Of a stretch of DNA of 64,000 nt, positions 44,455-56,560 are shown piece after piece. The DNA comes from Echinococcus granulosus (taxonomy: Eukaryota > Platyhelminthes > Cestoda > Cyclophyllidea > Taeniidae). The translations under genes were made by a program, and so were the position numbers. Position 1 is the stretch's first letter. Each line of letters begins with the position of its first letter. The stretch is taken from NCBI RefSeq assembly GCF_000524195.1, contig NW_020170397.1, positions 689,305 to 753,304 on the forward strand. The letters are read 5' to 3'. The notes under the pieces are model-generated. The model was not told the origin of the DNA, searched no databases, and worked only from the letters and a program-made list of their open reading frames with translations.

Positions 44455-44820
44455 TCAACGCCCGAGGTTAGGAGACAGGCTTGCTGCAGTCAAAGCAGGC
44501 GGGGTGGACGCCGAGGCGCTCACGTGCCCGAGATGCAGTGCGGACGTGTGGGCACGCATGGACACGCACGCACGCATAAGGTCGCTTACTCGCCTTGGCC
44601 GGGGCGTGCAACGCTCGCGTCGCGGACTTGCACTAACCCGTCTCCGCCATCCGGACTTGTGCACGTACATGCGCACGCACGCACGCACGCATGCACTCAC
44701 CCTCCAATTCCGCTATTGCACCGTCATGTCCACTCTATATTCACTCCCCTCCGCCGGCATGCTTGCAGAACATGGCTTCGTCCTCGGCTCAGAACTCTGA
44801 CGCACTCGAATAGGTATGAC
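44455..44820. other. GC-rich, CpG-rich island with GCAC microsatellite
   Basis: A local island much richer in GC and CpG than its flanks. It has overlapping open frames on both strands and a GCAC repeat at 44671-44692. It lies about 2 kb before the membrane-protein exon on plus and could be its promoter or 5' exon, but no frame is convincing. Confidence 0.4.
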
Positions 44821-46539
44821 ACCCGTCTATCAGTTCTGAAACACTCCTGTTCATTTTCCCTCCTTTTATTCGCATGCCTTTAAAACAGTGCTTATTTCTA
44901 AAGTTAGGAGGATTCAAGTTAGCGAGGACACTTAAAGTTAAATGGTTTCCAATGGACTAAACAAAAATAGAAAATTCTTGCTTTAACTCCATTAAAGAAG
45001 GAAATTTAGGGCGAGCGCGCATAACCGCAGAACTCACTGAAGTATGCCTTAGCCTGCCAAGGCACGAGCACGTGACCTGCTAACTTATTCCCTTACCGTT
45101 CCTGTAAAAGTGCCCTTTTCGTATTTCTAGGTCGTGCAGATGCTTTATTGCACAGACTTTAGTAAAACCCCCTCTAACAATGCTAAGCCGGTGATTACCG
45201 GCAAAGCTCTTTATTTAGCACGGTTGCTTGTGAATTGAGTTCAAGAATCCGTGCAGCCTTAATTTTTGTTTATGAACAACACACATTTTTAGTTTGTTAA
45301 AAAAAGAATTTATTAGGGGGTTTATTGCAGTTCCAGACATGCAAAGTTCCCACTCTTTGGAGAATAATTGCAGTACAGCCATGAAAGGCATTGGTCATCA
45401 CCAAGAATCAAGAACTAGTGAGAGAAATTGCCACTCAAGTACAGTTGAACAATCTTCCCATCTTATTTCATTTTTATTTTCCATTCTGAAACAAATATTA
45501 AAAGACGGCGCCGGGTTTGCCTATTTTTTTAAACCACAACACTAAGAAGTCACCACACCTAATTTCAAGCGACTGGTAGCGGTGACAGCTGCATGACTGT
45601 GGGCCCACTAGTTGGCTATGACGGGAGCGTTGTCACAGTATCACCAGGCTTGCTTCAAATGCATATTACCCGTTAAAATCCAGCAGCGCACTGATTCAGA
45701 GAGGATGTTATCGCAGGCAGCTTTTTTACCCTTTCGCCGTTGCATGTTTTAAATAGTGGTGCTTTTAACACTGGCCCCTCCGGGGTTGCCAGTTGTTGTT
45801 TGGGTGCGCAGCACATGATGAATGTGACAGGCCCGGTGTATGCTTGGAACTCACCCAACTACCGGCACTCAACATTTCTGTGTGAAAGCGAACTCACGAG
45901 AGGGATTTCATGTTTAACAAATTTACTCAGAGGCGTTGAAGGCAACTGAAAAGCAATAAACTTAGGTGACAGTGTAAGAAATGGCTGTTTTGTCTGTGAG
46001 CAAGATGCTCCTGTCTTCAGTTCGACAAGCTCTTGTCTAGAATGTTTTTTATGGGGGCAGGACCACTTACAGTTCTCATGCAGCTTTCAGTGCTGCAACA
46101 GCTACGCATAAGAGCGCAGGGTAGAAGAAATCCCAGGGGGATTTAAGTGAATTCGCCTGTCTAGTTAAAGAGCGGCTGACAGAATGTGATTGGGTGTTAG
46201 GATTCAACTAGGTTGGTGATTGATGTCGTGGTTGTGGCTTTAGTATTCCACTAAAAGCCGGCAGCGTGAGTTGCCCTCCTACAACCAGCATTCGCCACGT
46301 ACTTCCTCAAACCGCAAACCAGAAATGCAACATGCACACTCAATAGTTCACCAAATTACTAATTTGTACCACCAATTTTGACCTATTTATTTATTTAATT
46401 GAAAACACCCTTTCCAACTCAGCCGTCAGAAAACCAAATCCACTTCCATCACGCAACACACGTAACAAGTCATGACTTTTGACGATGAACGGTGACCTTT
46501 TTCAGGCTGAGGCATTGAAGAGAGCGCCCTAGATCACAG

Positions 46540-49500
46540 GAAAAACCCTGACCTCACCAATAGCCAGAGGGGCAAAGAAGTTGTCACATGTAGCGCATAG
46601 GAGTCTGCGTCCCTTGTCCAACACATTGTTCACGGTCGGTAAGAAAACGAACAAGGTGGGGGAGGAGAGCGCCGAGGGCTCCTCTGTAAGCGCGGAGCAA
46701 GCGAGAGGCTGCCACCGAGCGCTGAAGTGCCTCATCTTTGCTGGCCTTTGGCTAGGCTTCCTCGCGGCCCTTGCACTCACTATAGTAGGCGTGTGGACAC
46801 GCTGTCGCAACTGCCTCACCGTGGGTGTCATCCTCGCTATCGCCTGCCTTGGTGTGGCCATCCACAACTGCCTCCGACGCGGTGAAGCCCTCCCTTCCAT
46901 CCCCATCTACCTCGACGACGACAGCCATCTCACTCTAGACTGCGAAGCCCTTGAGATCTCCAAGTTGGAGGAGGAGGTGGCGGCCGAAGCGGAGGCTCAG
47001 GAGGCGAGGGAAATGGAGGGAGGAAGAACCTCAAAATGCAGCTCAATAAACGCTACGGATCTGGATGAAAATGGCGATGTCATCAGAGGCGGTGAGTTAA
47101 AAGTTCTCCAACCACTTTGTTGTGATGAATTGGGAAATAAGTTGATCAAGGTTCCAACCGCTTTCATTTTTTCATTAAATAAAATCCGACATTAATTTTC
47201 AGGTAGATTTCAAGAGTGCGATAAAGACTTCAGTCTCAATACTCATAGGCATGAAACCTAGTTAAAGAACGGAGCGCTTTTTTAATGCGGCAAGATCTTC
47301 AGACACAAGAAAAAGGTTAATAGGGAGTTAATGCATTTCAACACGTGGTAAATTTTAGCGGCATCCAGAAAATAATAAGTCGCCCAGAATGTAAAACTCT
47401 TAGAGCATACTTAATACTAGAATTTTCTTAACTATTACTAGATAAACGTAGAACCAGTAAAGCAAAATACTGCCTGCAAATCTGTTTTGATAAGCCATAT
47501 GCCAAGGCATCTGGAACCGACTACTTGATAAGATAATAATTAAACGTCAGTCAATTCGGACAAAGTGGAGAAACATTGTCAATGCCAAAACATAAATGAG
47601 AAATCACAAAGAATATTCTATAATCAAAAAACAAGTCATGATACAATAAGCAGATTTCCCTCAAAGTAAATGCCAGCAGAGCTCAGGCGTTGAATGGCAG
47701 ACATTCGTAAAACATCGCTTCTATTTCTATAAGCCTGGGTAAATACGGTTAAGTATCCGGTCGTCAGTCGGTTCTTTCATGTCGCACCGAATTCCGGAAT
47801 GCATGAATGGGGGACACACTGGACATCCACACAGCAATGACCACAAGCATTCATTGGGAGGCAACGCCATTTAAAGGCCGGTTTAATGGCCAACTCCGAC
47901 CCACGAGCCATCAGTGGGAACAAAGATGTCGCGTTGGCCCTCATTTTTTACGACCGCATTGTGGAGCAAACGCCCCATCCCCTCGACACGCTTTTGTGTT
48001 AGGGACGGAGAATTTCTGATGCCTCCATTGTCCTCGCTGGACGGGGGTCGCATTACTTAGAATGAAACAACCTTCAATGGATTGCTCCAGTTTTTTTCTG
48101 CCATAAAAAGCACTACTTTGTCCTCCATTTAGACAGCACCTATTTTTTGTAAAAGCGTATGTTGAAGTAATTTTCAGCCATATCGCAATTGAAATGTTGA
48201 AGCGTGTTCTCAAGACCCATTCCCGTCCTACTTAAATACGGGTCTTTTTCCCTCGTATAAATCAACAGTTTTGTGTTTGGACTCGCATTAATGATCTACG
48301 GAGGACAATAGGTAGTTATTGTGCAAGATAGCACAGATTTTCTCTTTTCAAAGCTCCCTTCTGTGGTCCAATGCTAAAATGCGAAGTAGTGGTGATTTTG
48401 AAATTGTTAGCTAATTCTTAGAGTATGGAGCTGCTTCAGAACTTTAACAGCTATTCCATGAATAACAACGGACACCTTTTTCTTACATAACTATTTAGTC
48501 TTAATTTAACATGACATTTTTGAATCTAGGCTCCATTGTTACAATCTGAAGGTAGGATCCTCGCGATGTAGGAATAGACTACTCGATCCATTGAAAGCTA
48601 CAATGTCATGGTCTTCGAGCAGTTTAACATCACCAGTGCCAAGGAGACGAATTAACGCTACCATTTTAAGTGTATTTAATGTAAAAAGTTTCTGCTAGCC
48701 TCTGTAATGCAGATAAAGCTGGCAAAATGATGAACTGAAAATACGCTTTAATGTGGCGTCCCCAGACTTCCCTGAAGACAAAATGAGGCATAATACTCAG
48801 GGCAGAATATGTGTTATTAACCTACAGAAGGAATTGGAGCTACCGGCATGGCCCGGAGGCCCAGCCGCCCGGCGAAGGTACAATGGCAGAGTATCCAGGT
48901 GGCCGTTATCAAAACCGAAAGACAAAGTATTGCATTAAGGGTTACTCCTTTTTGTTGGTTAAAATATGCTACTTGTTTGATTGCAAATGCACACGCAAAC
49001 TTGTTACTACTTATAATTTAATTGTGAATTCGTATGAAGATGAATGGAAAATGCCTAGCACATCAAGTGAAATTACTTTACACCATTTGATCTCTACCAA
49101 TCACCATCAGTTTTGGACGAGGATAATCAGGGCGTGGGCTAATTCTTGCTCTGTAGTAATGATTTACAAGAATTCACCATTGCATGCTTGTTTGCCACTA
49201 CTGCGCATCGACGCAGCAACTTTTATTCTACCTCTCCATAGTCAGAATGCCCGCAAAACAACTCATGAGTAACGGCGACGTTGCTTCTGTCCAGTGCAGA
49301 TGAACCCCACCCAGTTGGAAGCCTTCCCTTATCTCCTCTTGACCGCGTCGATTGATGTAGACTATTCTTCTCTTTTCTTGACAGCCTACATTAGGAATAA
49401 ACGGGGAAATCGGGAACTATAACCGGGATACCCAAATACTAAGAGTTACGAGGGGTAAAGGAATGCCTCTTCTAATGCCTCTATTTTAGTACTTTAATGT

Positions 49501-51542
49501 ATCTCAGGTTAGAACTGTCTCTCATGTGCTTTCGTCATCAAGGCGCCAAAAAATGTGTGGTCTAGTCGAGAGCGCATCGGTTTTTATGAGGCTTAGTTGG
49601 AAAAAGAAGTGCAACATTTGCGCATACTTTGTCCGATTCCAGCAAACCCTCCGTTGAATTCTGGACATTTAGTGCATGTCAACAAACCAGGGCGAACGTA
49701 GGTTGGGAATGATTTATTTTAACCACAAAATTGTTTCTTCTTTTAAAAACAGCTGCATATGGCAATTGTCATTAGGCAAACCCTTCTGGTCGGGTCCACT
49801 TCTTCAGGTACCTATTTTTAAATTACCCCCATTCTCTCTCGCTGCTGTATTTACAATTCTCAGGCATTTAAAAGGTCATGCTTAATTGGTGAAAAAAACA
49901 AAATCATTACCGAGAACGGAAATATCATGAAACTTAAATGTCACGCTTGAACATTTTATTCGGCAGTGAATGGATTCTGCCTGTATTTTAAGTAAATAGA
50001 ATGGAAAAACGAATTGGGATACATGGGTAAAGTTAACTATACTGTAGCGTCCTGAGACTCGTTTAAGGCTGAAAGAAGTCGTGACGCCAAGGCGAAATAT
50101 GTATTGTCGACGGTACAGAAGGGCTAGGGGGCTACTGGCATGGCCGGAGGCCAGGCCGTCCGGTGGAAGTATAAAGGCGGAATCAAACCAGAGTTAATCA
50201 AACAATTAAAGTATTGCAGAATCATCATTTCCCGTGCTCTATTTCTTCTGGCGGAATGACATCGGTCGCCAGTTAAATGACTTGCTAGAACTTGCTACTT
50301 ATTTACATAAATTTCTAGCATCTAAAGCTTTGACTATACGATGCCACGTAGGTAAACTGTTAAGGTGCATTTTAAATGAAAAGAATATAACCATTTGGAA
50401 TGGAATTTTAGGAAGGTTACCTCTGGCAGGTAGTTATGTTTCGGAGAAGCGGGAGGTTTTTAAAAAGCTTGTGATTTTCTGTCAGCTAATGCGAAATTCC
50501 CCGATTGATGAGGACCGCATATGAGTTGGACAGGGCTTTCACATTTTACATGTGGAATGTCTCGAGACTTCTCTGAAGGTGTAAAAAGACCTAGTACTTG
50601 GGAGAGTATGTATTGTTGATGTACAAAAGGGCTTGGGGGCTACTGGCATCGCCTAGAAGCCAGGCCGCCCAGAGAGCGTACAATGGCGGGGCCCCTAAGG
50701 GGCTGTTAACAGAACTAAGAGTAAAACAAAGCATTAGCTTATTACATCTGTATATAAAAGTAGTAAAGGTTATTTGAGCACTCCTTTCACTGTTAAGATG
50801 TATAAACTACTAAAAGTGATGTTCCTCTATTAACAAACTACAAATTTTCAGCGAAAAAAGAACATTTATTGTTTGCTGTGGAGATGAACTTTAAAGGCAT
50901 TATGGTCTACTTTTGAATTCTGGCATTTTTTGCATAATATTTCTATTGTACTTTTGCATTATTCAAAAGCCGAAGCCATAATGCCACTAATTTAATCGTA
51001 GTAAGGCGTAGCCGGAAAAAAAGTATTTTAAAGGTTAAAATTATTGTGCACTCATAATTGTCCATTCATGCACTCACAAGAAATCATCTGGATTTGAAGG
51101 AGGCGGACTGAAAGCAGTAACACTATGGCAGCTTATAAAGTAATTGAAAAAATCCTAGGTCTACAACTGGCCGGATACGTCGATCAACAAGCATCCACCA
51201 CGGAAGTGCTACAAACATAAAGCTGAATTGCTTTTCGTTGTGCTCATTTGTGCAGACGAGGCCCACAAGAGTGGCCGCACAACAATGGACGTGGAGGCGG
51301 GCCTAACGCGCGCTCTGCGGCCTCGGATGCGCCCCAAGTCTGCGTCCGCAGGCCTTACACGCGCCATCATCGCCACTCTGGCGCGCGCCGGTCGCGGAGG
51401 CATCGGTGGTGGTGGGGGAGGGAGCGGAGGATTCCACCAAGCCTCTCGCAACGCTTGGAATTCCAACTTCGAGGGGCACATAGGCTGGCAGTCCGCGATG
51501 GCTCGACCCAATCCCTTTTATTCTACGGCGTTCTATCGATAG
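46540..51542 (+). CDS. Unrecognised two-helix membrane protein, last two exons
   Basis: Family not recognised. Exon 46540-47091 (acceptor ATCACAG, donor GTGAGT) and exon 51256-51542 (acceptor TTTGTGCAG) join in phase 1 (G plus AC gives Asp) and end in TAG, giving 279 codons. Order: a basic leader (AHRSLRPLSN), a first hydrophobic helix (CLIFAGLWLGFLAALALTIV) and a short loop with three Cys. A second helix (LTVGVILAIACLGVAIHNCL) is followed by an acidic segment (LEEEVAAEAEAQEAREMEGG), a basic stretch, a Gly-rich run (RGGIGGGGGGSGG) and the C-terminus FEGHIGWQSAMARPNPFYST. Both exons are GC-rich against AT-rich flanks, as for other coding exons here. The intron is 4164 nt and contains three dispersed-repeat copies. 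The 46540 exon starts with two bases of a split codon and no ATG precedes it in frame, so upstream exons are missing. Confidence 0.6.
48752..48945 (+). repeat. Dispersed repeat, copy 8 (well preserved)
   Basis: Begins TGTGGCGTCCCCAGACTTCC. The middle is AATACTCAGGGCAGAATATG, the core GGCATGGCCCGGAGGCCCAG, and the tail GTGGCCGTTATCAAAACCGA. Confidence 0.88.
50043..50205 (+). repeat. Dispersed repeat, copy 9 (well preserved)
   Basis: Begins TGTAGCGTCCTGAGACTCG. It has ATGTATTGTCGACGGTACAG and GGGCTACTGGCATGGCCGGA, and a shortened tail with CAGAGTTAATCAAACAAT. Confidence 0.88.
50552..50745 (+). repeat. Dispersed repeat, copy 10 (well preserved)
   Basis: Head GAGACTTCTCTGAAGGTG, core GGGGGCTACTGGCATCGCC, tail ACAATGGCGGGGCCCCTAAG then ACTAAGAGTAAAACAAAGC. 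Confidence 0.88.
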
Positions 51543-54500
51543 ATATCCACGCCCTTCCTCTCCATCCGCCCCTTCCCATTCTCCCAATGCTCCTGCATTG
51601 AGGCGATTTCTCAACCTTTTTGGATTTTTACTCCATCCTTTTTTGCTAAGTCAAATGACTGACCAACTTTTTTACCAGACGCAATGTAAGGATGCATTGA
51701 TGAAGTGTACATATTTACAAGTGCGTATGTAGCTTAAGTGGATCGTATTTTGATCGGTTGTAGACACTACTGCCCAATGCCAGATAACGGGATACGTGTG
51801 GTGGGTGGGAGCTCACCTCAGTAATTTGAATTTATCCTTAAACGTGTTGCTAATTGAACCTTCAGCCCTATTGCCAAAGTAATTGCTCACTGTAGGTTCA
51901 ACCCCAACTGAATAAGAAAAAGGGCGTTTTCAAAGTGTTTCATTTAATGGTAATTAAAATTTCTCCTACATAGACTAACGAGACGTCACTTTAAGCTTAT
52001 TACACTTGTAGGTGATAGCTAATGAAACGTTGAAGAATAAAATTTGCGAGGATTAACCTCGTACAGGTAATTTGTGCAAAAATATGGTGAAATTACGGCA
52101 TTCTATATGAATTTCCATGGGTAATCCTTAAAGTCATGCAAATTAATGCATATGAGGCGTCTAGGAAAGCGTATGGTAAACAAGTAAGTTATTGTCACTA
52201 CAATAAAAATCACATCGGTTCAAAAGTACTTTATGCATTGGATCAACCACAAATGCAATCTACAATCCTCGTTCAGCGAAACAAAAGATAGTTAACTTCA
52301 CCCTCGCAAAATTCTTTGTCTTGGAAAGCGAGTTTAGTATCCATGCCACATATTTATTGTCAAACTGTCTATTTGGCAGGTGATTGTCGAATACTAGGAG
52401 AAGGCCATAATCGTAACTTGACGGAATCTAGAAGTAATGTGTAGGATGGATCAGCTTCTTCCTGCTATCCTAATGCGCGGTGTAGTGTCATCTCAGCGAC
52501 AAGCTTTGCGGCCATATTAAGTGACTGGCCAGCATTAGCTGCCTTTGAAGAGGTGTATCGTAAACACATTTGAGGTGTAACGAGTAGATCCTATCCGTAA
52601 CAGTTTGACCTTCAACAAGGATTTCTTAATGGCGAATTTCGCCTGCGGTCTGCCACTCAAAGACTTGAGGCACAGTCTTCCGGGGATGAAGTAGTGTCTT
52701 GGAGATGTGGGGTGTGCAATATGTGCATAGGTTGGAGATAACCATTAACGTTTTCCCTCATTTTATGAACTTTGGAATGGCAGTGTTTTTTTCTCATCAC
52801 ACTTTGGCCTGTCAAAAGCACTATAAAATCCACAGTCCGTCTCCATAAGTTACGTGAAATGGAGGGGTGAGGTACAAGTTGACAGCAATGAATTTGAATG
52901 GGACCCATTTACTTGACTCCTATTACGTCTTCTAAGGATGTAGATGTAAACAAATTGCTCCATACCTCATGGTAAACATTACCCGAATAAAATTTGTCAG
53001 GAATAGAGGGTCTTCATAAATGTAATGTACCCATCTCTGAGACATTCACCTACAGAATTCCAGTTATAAAACCATTTCTGGGCGGTACCTTCTGTTACCA
53101 CCTGCCGCATTTCCTCCAAAGAATATTAAAGATACTAAGAGAAACTCCTACAGCATTGAAAGTAATTTTAAATTTGAAATATAGTAAGCTGGAATCATAT
53201 CAGGTTCAACTGGCATTTTATGATGTGGAGGTTGAAAACGAGAGCAAGGTAGTGGAGCCCAACAAAGAGCGCAACTAGACCTGGACATTTCCATACTTTA
53301 TAATGCTAATAAACATCAATATGGATTTTATAAGCCCTATAGATTACAAAAGAAAAAAAAACGAACTACACTGAAAACCACACGAACCTATTTGGTCGCC
53401 TAATAGCTAGATCACCAAGAAAATAAAGACCGCGTTCAAATTTGACCTAACCTCCGCTTATTTCCATTTCTTTGTGATGCCCAGTATAAGCATGACGATC
53501 CCCTGGGGAATTTAACTTATCGTTTGTAATCCAAAGGCGGAGATTACGTATACTGTATGCATAACACCCTTTTCGAGAATTTCCTGGCTAGAACCGCACA
53601 AATGGTCATTGTAAGGGTGAACACTTCATCCGAACAAACAATGGGCTTCAATCTATTTAGATGCAGGTGCTTTAAAAGCGAAATATTCTTTTTGCAAATA
53701 TCACGTCAGTTTCTGAATTGGCACAGCACCTAATCAAAAGTGGTATAGGAATCTGGAATTGTTAGCCTCACCTGGAATGATAAAACCAGTCAACCGTCAA
53801 ATTCCATGGCAAAAGTGCTTACTCACTGGTGCTAAAACACTTTTAGTGGTTAAAAAATAGCAGGAAACCCATCGCACGCGATGGGAAAGTAGGATTTTGA
53901 TTAGCATGCGTTATTCGTGTCAATGGCTGGGCTACTTCCTGTTGTGGCCGAAAAAATGAGGCCTACATTCATTCACTCTGTCCAGAGAGTTTTTTTGACC
54001 CGCAAAATCGGTTAATCATTGCCGCTAGGTTTTGTAACTGTCAATGAATTTTGCTGATGCGTGTGAATAATAGGAATGTTAGCATGAACAAACGCGTGCC
54101 CTTCCCTTTTTTGTATCCCTCAACCATCGAATACGACTAGCATCTTCACTTAGAGGGAATAATATAAAAGGAGTTTTATTTTGCCTATTGCAACTGCAAT
54201 CGTCTAAAAGTGGAATTCTATTGTCAAACAAAAAGAAGGAATCGTAAGAGGTGTTCTCAGCCTGTAATCCATAGAGGTGGGTGGACTTGCAGGTTCCGTT
54301 TTAGAAGAAAAAAGGGCAAATTGCTGAATGCTAATCAATGGGAATACCTTTGCTAAATTTTTGAATAGCAAAACAACAGATGGGTTGGGTACTCACTATA
54401 TTAAGGAACAAGGTACCGTTGCATACGACCGAGCCGTTCACAAATGATCATCACAACGTCAAATTGATGATGGTGTAGTGTTGCAACGGTATTTCTTTTA

Positions 54501-56560
54501 GGAACAAAGTTGATTTTGAGATGAATGCTTACTCCAAGTTAAGTGCTCATAGAAATTAAAGAATAATTTTACCACTTTGCTATGAAGACTGTTGAAAATG
54601 AGTTTAAAGTTCCAATTTCGGTATGGTTTTTTTCCATATAATTGTAAAAGGGACTTTAAAGGTCTTGATTACTACTTTGGTTTAAATAAAGTGACAGTTC
54701 GTGATGTTAAAAAAGAAGACCGAGAACTACGATGCTGTATCCTGCAAAAATTAATTTTCCTAAACACTCTAGTGATTAGAATTCAGTATACTGACGAAAA
54801 TAATTTTGAAGGACATTTTCCAACCCATCAAGTTCCTAAAAAGCCTGTTCTTTATTAGGGGTGTAAAAAAGAAGCTCGTAAGTAAAAAGTTGTTTTTCGT
54901 ACTTGTCACCATTTGGAGGATACACCACCCCACCGTTTGCCTTAAATCAGCATGTGCTTCAGCATTTTTCTCGCCTTGGTATGAAAACAAAAGGTGATAA
55001 CATTCTTTAGTAGTAGCACTAGAAGAATGACATATTAAAATACGCATATTACATGACTTCTCTACTTAAGGAATAGCTGCTTATGTGATGAAATATAGTG
55101 GCTTAGAAATGTAATGAAATTCAAATGGATCCGTATTGTTCACGGAAACCCACAATGAGTAAAGCGTTAAGTTTAACGTTTAGATTGAGCTACGAAATCA
55201 CCAAATTCTACATCACATAATATTTTTTTAATTAACTGCTTTCAAGTTGTACCTCCAAATAATGTGAGGGCAGCATTAATAGCGAGATTTGATGCATTCC
55301 TGGCTCCAAATCCTCACCCCTAATGGTATATCTGACTAAATTTACGTAGCTCTAGAGAACAACTTCGTTGGAAAGCCCCCCCGTAGGTTTGCTAAATAAA
55401 CGATCAAAAATGTGCTCTTTTTTGAAGGACACATATTCCTCATAATGGTCATTTCTAAAATTCCTTTAAATGAAAGTTTTTGTAAACAGAGGGCACTTTT
55501 TTGTAGATTGGGCATCAAAAGGGCTCATTTTATGGTGCTATATTTTAAAACTCATCAGAGCTGACAAGTCAAAATAATGAGCTGAGATAATATCAAACTG
55601 CGTATACCTCAATCGGCCGAATTAGGTGTGAAATCTTCCCTCAGTGTGAATACCTATCACTTGACTACGTTGAAATGCATTCCATTTTGAACGCTTTCAG
55701 TGATCGATTAGACTACTTCTAATTTCTAGAATGTGATTTTTTACCTTACGAGTAAGTAAATGTCAACGGTTGTAATAATTTTGCTTTCATGAATGGATGA
55801 GCAGCTAAAAATAAATTATTTACCATATTAAAATACTACCAGTTTAAAAATTAAACCACTAGGTTAGGATGTAAAACTGCTGTTTTCAGAAGACGATCAA
55901 TCCTGTGAAGAAATGTAAGGGCATTATAAACCTAATGTCGAGAGAAATTACACATGCAGGTCTACCTTCTAATTCCCTATCAAAGATTCCAGATGTGGAT
56001 TCAACCATAATGACCAGTCTTTCTAAGATATAGAGCTTGAACAACTGGATTTGCAAAAATTTTCTTCTTTAGGTATGATCTCAGTATGTGGAAGGACTTT
56101 GTGGTGCTAAAAGATGTCTCCAAGCTACTGTGAATTTGAAAAAAAAACAGTGCGCTCAGACTCCCACACTTTTTTGAATTGCATGGTATGAGTTATTGTT
56201 AATGCTAACGTCTGACAGAAAATCCCATCATATTTGGTTCCCGTTTGAAAACCAAAAGGCATTCAAGTACCACCCTAGTATGTTATTTTGCTTGCTAACG
56301 TCAGTGTCATCATATTTGCTTGGTGACTGTGAATGAGTCCTCCTGTTTCAAAAGGCAACAATTGAGCACTCGGGTATATCTGTGCAAGAAGAACAGCTCA
56401 TAGGAGGTTGCCACGCCTGGGCCAATCAATGAAAAGGGCCGAAGTGTTCTTTTTATTGATCGGCAACGAAAGCAACATGATTTCATTATTTTTCATTAGG
56501 GAACTGACAAACAAAAATTAAACCCATGGAAAGGACGGAGTGTGGCGGAGCGTTCTGGGG
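51543..56560. other. Gene-free stretch between the two unrecognised genes
   Basis: AT-rich, with only short open frames and no supported exon, RNA gene or mobile-element protein. Confidence 0.45.

Larger units (their letters stand above)
34461..46539. other. Gene-poor, repeat-bearing stretch
   Basis: Apart from the individually listed repeats, a GC-rich island near 44.5 kb and simple repeats, no gene could be supported. Short open frames are AT-rich and lack splice-consistent neighbours. No reverse transcriptase, integrase or transposase motif was seen. Confidence 0.5.
47092..51255. other. 4.2-kb intron of the membrane-protein gene
   Basis: AT-rich and without recognised exons. It holds three same-strand copies of the dispersed repeat at about 48752, 50043 and 50552. 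Confidence 0.5.

Noticed and set aside
44398..44883. Plus-strand open frame of about 160 residues, Arg/His/Thr-rich
   Set aside because: Composition follows the GCAC repeat and GC richness; other frames on both strands are equally open and there is no recognisable domain.
46529..46906. Minus-strand open frame opposite the membrane-protein exon
   Set aside because: Arg/Pro-rich composition typical of an antisense shadow; the plus frame gives two clean hydrophobic helices and correct splice phase.
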